Part shown: positions 60,360 to 64,000 of the stretch, piece after piece
How positions within the stretch are numbered: the stretch's first letter is position 1
Layout: every line of letters begins with the position of its first letter
Source: Lottiidibacillus patelloidae
GTDB taxonomy: Bacteria > Bacillota > Bacilli > Bacillales > SA5d-4
Direction of reading: 5' to 3'
NCBI RefSeq assembly: GCF_002262935.1
Contig: NZ_NPIA01000009.1
Coordinates: 18,087-82,086, forward strand
DNA length: 64,000 bases
Notes under the pieces: model-generated
Told to the model about the DNA's origin: nothing
The model's database searches: none
The model's input: the letters and a program-made list of their open reading frames with translations, nothing else
Translations under genes and position numbers: made by a program

Positions 60360-61310
60360 TTAATATGGTTCTATTTTCTCACCTAAACGAATCTTTTCAG
60401 CAAGTTCATCGATTTTGCGTAGTCGGTGATTGATACCTGATTTACTTATTTTAGTTCCTGTAACCATTTCTCCAAGTTCCTTCAATGTAACATCCTGATG
60501 CTTGACTCGCAGCTCAGCGATTTCTCTTAAACGTTCAGGAAGAACTTCTAAGCCAACTTCTCTTTCAATAAAACGGATATTTTCCACTTGTCTTAAAGCA
60601 GCACCAATTGTCTTATTTAAATTAGCAGTTTCACAATTAACGAGTCGATTAACCGAGTTACGCATATCGCGGACTATTCGAACATCTTCAAAGCGTAGTA
60701 ACGCTTGATGTGCTCCCATAACGTTTAAAAACTCAGTAATTTTTTCGCCCTCTTTTAAATATACAATGAATCCTTTTTTTCGTTCTAATGTTTTTGCATT
60801 TAACTCAAATGTGTTCATCAGTTCACAAAGTGCTTCATTGTGTTCTTTATATAAAGAGAAAATTTCTAAATGGTATGAAGACGTTTCCGGATTATTTACT
60901 GAACCACCAGCTAAAAATGCTCCTCGCAAATAAGATCTTCGACAACACTTTTTCTTTGTAAAGGAAGGTGATATTTTACGATTAAATATAAAGGTTTCAT
61001 TCATTATTTCCAAGTTAGAAAGCATTTTTCTAGCGTCATTAGATATCCGAACAATATATACGTTATTTTTCTTCAAGCGCATTTTTTTACGAACTAATAA
61101 CTCTACATGTATATCATACACTTTTTTTATTAAAGTATAAATCCTTCTAGCTATCGCGGCATTTTCAGTTGAAATATCAAGAACAATTTGCTGGTTACTA
61201 AAGGAAATAGAGCCATTCATCCGTATTAAAGCTGCCAGTTCGGCTTTAACGCAGCACTCTTTCACTTCTATATTTGTTAACTCTTTCTTTGTTTCTGAAG
61301 CGAAAGACAT
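60360..61310 (-). CDS. whiA: WhiA, LAGLIDADG-fold DNA-binding protein
   Basis: A 316-aa protein with a degenerate LAGLIDADG domain and C-terminal HTH ([31 protein letters not shown]). In Bacillus WhiA is linked to cell division and chromosome segregation; in Streptomyces it regulates sporulation. [24 protein letters not shown] is recognisable. I prefer the ATG at 61310; a GTG at 61319 would crowd the ribosome site. In the rapZ-yvcK-whiA-crh cluster. Confidence 0.95.
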   Translation of the reverse strand: MSFASETKKELTNIEVKECCVKAELAALIRMNGSISFSNQQIVLDISTENAAIARRIYTLIKKVYDIHVELLVRKKMRLKKNNVYIVRISNDARKMLSNLEIMNETFIFNRKISPSFTKKKCCRRSYLRGAFLAGGSVNNPETSSYHLEIFSLYKEHNEALCELMNTFELNAKTLERKKGFIVYLKEGEKITEFLNVMGAHQALLRFEDVRIVRDMRNSVNRLVNCETANLNKTIGAALRQVENIRFIEREVGLEVLPERLREIAELRVKHQDVTLKELGEMVTGTKISKSGINHRLRKIDELAEKIRLGEKIEPY

Positions 61311-61332
61311 CTCCTCCACCTCCCTTATAATT

Positions 61333-62286
61333 TTATATTAAGGACAGTAGTATACTTGAAAGCTTTTTTGCATCATGACGGATTAATCCATCATGATAAT
61401 GCATAATTTTATCACTAATAACTTCTACTGAAAATGATTTAAGTCTATTTTCATCATATGTTACAGCACGTTGACCCTTAGCACCATAAACATCAATTAA
61501 TTCATGAGGAATATCTCCACTATTTACAATAATTGCATCAATGAAGTTTGAACCAAGATGATCTTGTAATGCTTGCAAATGGTCACTTGCTTTATAACCA
61601 ATTGTTTCTCCAGCTTGAGTCATCACATTACATACATAAACTTTTTTTGCTTTTGCCTTCATAATTGTATCTGCAATTTTTGGCACTAGAAGACTAGGTA
61701 AAATACTTGTATATAAACTTCCTGGTCCAACGACAATTAGATCAGCATCATTTATTTCACGCAAGCTTTCTGGAAGTGCTTCAATTTTATTAGGCTTTAA
61801 AAATACTTTTTTTATTTTCTTTTCTACTAAAGGAATTTTAGATTCACCTTCAACAATTGTCCCATCGTCCATTTCTGCACATAAAACAACACGTTGATTG
61901 GCTGCCGGAAGCACTTTTCCACGTACATTCAGTACTTTACTTACTTCCTGTATTCCCGTAACGAAATCACCAGTAATGTTTGACATTGCAGCTAATAATA
62001 AATTCCCTAATGAGTGCCCTACTAGACCTTCACCACTTTTAAAGCGGTGTTGGAAAAGCTCTTCAACTAGAGGTTCAACTTCTGATAATGCTGCTATGAC
62101 ATTTCTAATATCTCCTGGTGGCGGAATTTTCAACTCTTCTCGTAGGCGTCCTGAACTACCTCCGTCATCAGCTACTGTTACAATTGCAGTAATATCAACT
62201 GGTAATCGCTTTAAGCCCCTAAGTAAAACTGATAATCCCGTTCCCCCACCGAAGACAACAACTTTAGGGTTTTTAAAGTTTTCCAT
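61333..62286 (-). CDS. yvcK: Gluconeogenesis factor YvcK (MgfK)
   Basis: A 317-aa CofD-like protein that binds UDP-sugars and is needed for growth on gluconeogenic carbon sources and for correct cell shape in B. subtilis. Motifs are [33 protein letters not shown] and [13 protein letters not shown]. Its ATG abuts the rapZ stop codon, so the pair is coupled. Confidence 0.95.
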   Translation of the reverse strand: MENFKNPKVVVFGGGTGLSVLLRGLKRLPVDITAIVTVADDGGSSGRLREELKIPPPGDIRNVIAALSEVEPLVEELFQHRFKSGEGLVGHSLGNLLLAAMSNITGDFVTGIQEVSKVLNVRGKVLPAANQRVVLCAEMDDGTIVEGESKIPLVEKKIKKVFLKPNKIEALPESLREINDADLIVVGPGSLYTSILPSLLVPKIADTIMKAKAKKVYVCNVMTQAGETIGYKASDHLQALQDHLGSNFIDAIIVNSGDIPHELIDVYGAKGQRAVTYDENRLKSFSVEVISDKIMHYHDGLIRHDAKKLSSILLSLI

Positions 62287-63162
62287 TTACTCTTTCAACC
62301 CTTTTTCATGATCACGGTGGGCAATTTCCGTATGATATTCATTTCCAAAATGTTTGTAGATGACTTCAGCTAGAGTAACGGAGCGGTGCTTCCCTCCTGT
62401 ACACCCAATCGCAATGACGACATTACTCTTCCCTTCACGTTGGTATTGCGGTAGGACAAAGGCTAGAAAGTCGAGTAACTTATCAAGAAATTTTTGAGTC
62501 TCTTGCCAACGAAGTACATAGGAAGACACTTCTTCATTTAATCCTGTTAATGGACGTAAGTGCTCTATATAGTGTGGATTTGGTAAAAAACGAACATCAA
62601 ATACAAGATCAGCATCTATCGGAATACCATGCTTGAATCCAAATGATAAAACGTTCACTGTAAATGGTGGTGCATCATCAATTTCCTTATAGTACTCAAT
62701 AATTTTTTCTCTAAGCTGAATTGGCTTTAAGCTTGTTGTATCAATGATTCGATTAGCTTTACCTTTCAAATCTTCCATTAGTTCTCTTTCTAAGCGTATA
62801 CCTTCTAATGGTGTTGATGCTAATGGATGTGAGCGGCGTGTTTCTTTATAACGGCTTACTAGCTTTTCATCTTTTGCATCTAAAAACATAATTTGCGGTG
62901 TCATTCGCTCGTTTAATGAAAGTTCACTTAACACTTGGAATAACGAATCAAAAAACTCTCTGCCACGAAGGTCCATTACAAGTGCAACCTTATTCATCGA
63001 TTGGCCAGATTCGCCGACTAATTGGACGAATTTTGGTAAAAGCGACGGCGGCATGTTATCAATACAAAAGTATCCTAAATCTTCAAAACTTTGGATAGCT
63101 ACCGTTTTACCCGCACCTGACATTCCTGTAATAATGACAATTTGAATATCGTTTGTTTCCAT
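62287..63162 (-). CDS. rapZ: RapZ/YvcJ nucleotide-binding protein
   Basis: A 291-aa P-loop protein with Walker A GMSGAGKT (13-20) and C-terminal [11 protein letters not shown], which is the conserved domain for metabolite or RNA binding. In B. subtilis YvcJ affects competence; in E. coli RapZ controls GlmZ decay. Directly upstream of yvcK. The start follows GGGGGAG-type sequence. Confidence 0.93.
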   Translation of the reverse strand: METNDIQIVIITGMSGAGKTVAIQSFEDLGYFCIDNMPPSLLPKFVQLVGESGQSMNKVALVMDLRGREFFDSLFQVLSELSLNERMTPQIMFLDAKDEKLVSRYKETRRSHPLASTPLEGIRLERELMEDLKGKANRIIDTTSLKPIQLREKIIEYYKEIDDAPPFTVNVLSFGFKHGIPIDADLVFDVRFLPNPHYIEHLRPLTGLNEEVSSYVLRWQETQKFLDKLLDFLAFVLPQYQREGKSNVVIAIGCTGGKHRSVTLAEVIYKHFGNEYHTEIAHRDHEKGLKE

Positions 63163-63199
63163 TTCTCCATCTCCCCCATTGCCAATTAATTCTATCTAT

Positions 63200-63670
63200 T
63201 TATGAAGTTGGATCTAATCGATAACTAAGTAGTTTAAAGTCAGATGTATACGTGAAATTACCGTAAATAATTCCTGTTCCTTTAAGTACATAATCAATTA
63301 TATGATAATCTCCTGGAGCCATAGGTAAATCTTTAATATCTTCAATCGAATGCCAAGAAATTTTCCCTTCCGATGACTCACTTAGATTTTCTCCATCATG
63401 GTCTTCAGCCAAAAATGTGAACATCATCCATTCAGAAATGAATTCATCATTATCTTTTATAGTAAAGGTGAACACACCTTTTAATTGTGGATTTTTCAAA
63501 TATATCCCTGTTTCTTCGCGATATTCTCTAATAACAGTATCACGAACCGACTCACCAGTTTCCATTTTCCCTCCAGGGGCAACGTACCAACCACGGCGAG
63601 GTTTTTGTAACATCAAAACTTCGTTTCCTTTTTTCAATACACAATTCGTAACTCTTTGCACGTTCTTCAC
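63200..63670 (-). CDS. yvcI: NUDIX hydrolase YvcI
   Basis: A 156-aa NUDIX protein. The Nudix box begins at GGKMETGESVRD and continues TVIREYREETGI, with REYREE metal residues. B. subtilis YvcI has the same order upstream of yvcJ. Two GTG starts are possible: 63670 and 63661; the second has AGGTG at better spacing, but the first gives the fuller homologous N-terminus. Substrate unknown. Confidence 0.9.
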   Translation of the reverse strand: MKNVQRVTNCVLKKGNEVLMLQKPRRGWYVAPGGKMETGESVRDTVIREYREETGIYLKNPQLKGVFTFTIKDNDEFISEWMMFTFLAEDHDGENLSESSEGKISWHSIEDIKDLPMAPGDYHIIDYVLKGTGIIYGNFTYTSDFKLLSYRLDPTS

Positions 63671-63706
63671 CTCTTCTTATAAAGTATACTATTATTTCCA
63701 ACCATA

Positions 63707-64000
63707 GAAAAGAAGGAAAGGCTGAAGCTTTCGTTTAGCGACGTATGAACTGGAGCATCTTGAATGAGATAAAGGAATCACGAAAAGTGGCACTTTTCGA
63801 TGATGACTTATCGTAAATGATAGATGTGAAGTTGCAATAGTCGTTGTGAGCTGTAGCTAGACAATAAAGAAAAGCGAGGCGAACGTTCAACGACGTATAA
63901 GCTGGAACACTTTGTTTGAGATAAAGGAAACATCGAAAAGGAAAGGCGACTGTTCATCAACGATGGAACTGGAATACTACGAATGAGATAAAGGAAACAC
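63707..64000. repeat. Degenerate noncoding repeat units at the window edge
   Basis: Three related blocks, starting about 63707, 63868 and 63936, each with GAAAAG/GAAAGGCGA, then an AACTGGAxxA segment and ending GAGATAAAGGAAACAC or close. After the first block a CGAAAAGTG-type hairpin is followed by GATGACTTATCG and AGCTAGACA. No reading frame. I recall comparable repeats in many Bacillaceae genomes. It continues beyond the window. Confidence 0.7.

Overview
The window is about 64 kb of low-GC chromosomal DNA from an endospore-forming Bacillaceae bacterium. Evidence is the gene content (SufCDSU, SigI/RsgI, Fnr with a C-terminal Fe-S cluster, YusE/YusF/GcvH/FadENA-FadM/YusN, CotF-type coat proteins, CggR-gapA-pgk-tpiA-gpmI-eno, SecG-EstA-RNase R-SmpB-tmRNA, SigL, ClpP, Crh-WhiA-YvcK-RapZ-YvcI), strong AGGAGG-type ribosome binding sites and sigma-A promoters. 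Most genes lie on the minus strand. From memory the order resembles the suf/yus to yvc part of the Bacillus subtilis map, with accessory blocks inserted. I cannot name the species.

Layout. 1-3.8 kb: suf Fe-S assembly operon (sufC-sufD-sufS-sufU, 3' end of sufU cut). 3.9-7 kb: a 50-aa orphan, YurZ-like protein, and sigI-rsgI with a very acidic RsgI tail. 7.1-11.5 kb: a respiratory island with a ba3-type oxidase (subunits IIa, II, I), a second CuA-motif lipoprotein, an Fnr regulator and a degenerate MobA-like protein. Three promoters here carry an FNR box about 41 bp upstream of the predicted start. 11.5-20.2 kb: yusE, PQQ-type dehydrogenase, yusF, yusG, gcvH, yusI and the fadN-fadA-fadE beta-oxidation operon. 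20.3-21.4 kb: an unusual regulator-like protein, an HTH fused to an F1-ATPase-beta-like domain without a P-loop. 21.5-29.2 kb: a TcaA-like protein, a DUF202 protein, a carbonic anhydrase with an in-frame stop, SulP, and a sulfane-sulfur cluster (two TusA, TusA-rhodanese, rhodanese, rhodanese-persulfide dioxygenase, DsrE-like) under a CstR-type repressor with repeated ATACC...GGTAT operators. 29.4-31.3 kb: fadM and spore coat genes. 31.3-43.8 kb: accessory region with a NERD protein, four tandem TcaA-like paralogues, a His-rich membrane protein with a cyclic-nucleotide-binding domain, VanZ-like and MFS proteins, and small exported proteins. 43.9-63.7 kb: conserved housekeeping block (tmRNA, smpB, rnr, estA, secG, glycolytic operon, sigL, tRNA-Arg, DUF5667 protein, clpP, crh, whiA, yvcK, rapZ, yvcI). 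63.7-64 kb: a noncoding degenerate tandem repeat running off the edge.

How it fits together. The Fnr block suggests oxygen-limitation control of the terminal oxidase next to it. The CstR block appears to sense and clear reactive sulfur species. The fad genes form a fatty-acid degradation set. CggR is predicted to repress the glycolytic operon. The best candidates for something undescribed are the HTH/F1-beta-like protein, the His-rich membrane/cNMP protein and the TcaA array. No CRISPR array, prophage or intact transposon was seen.
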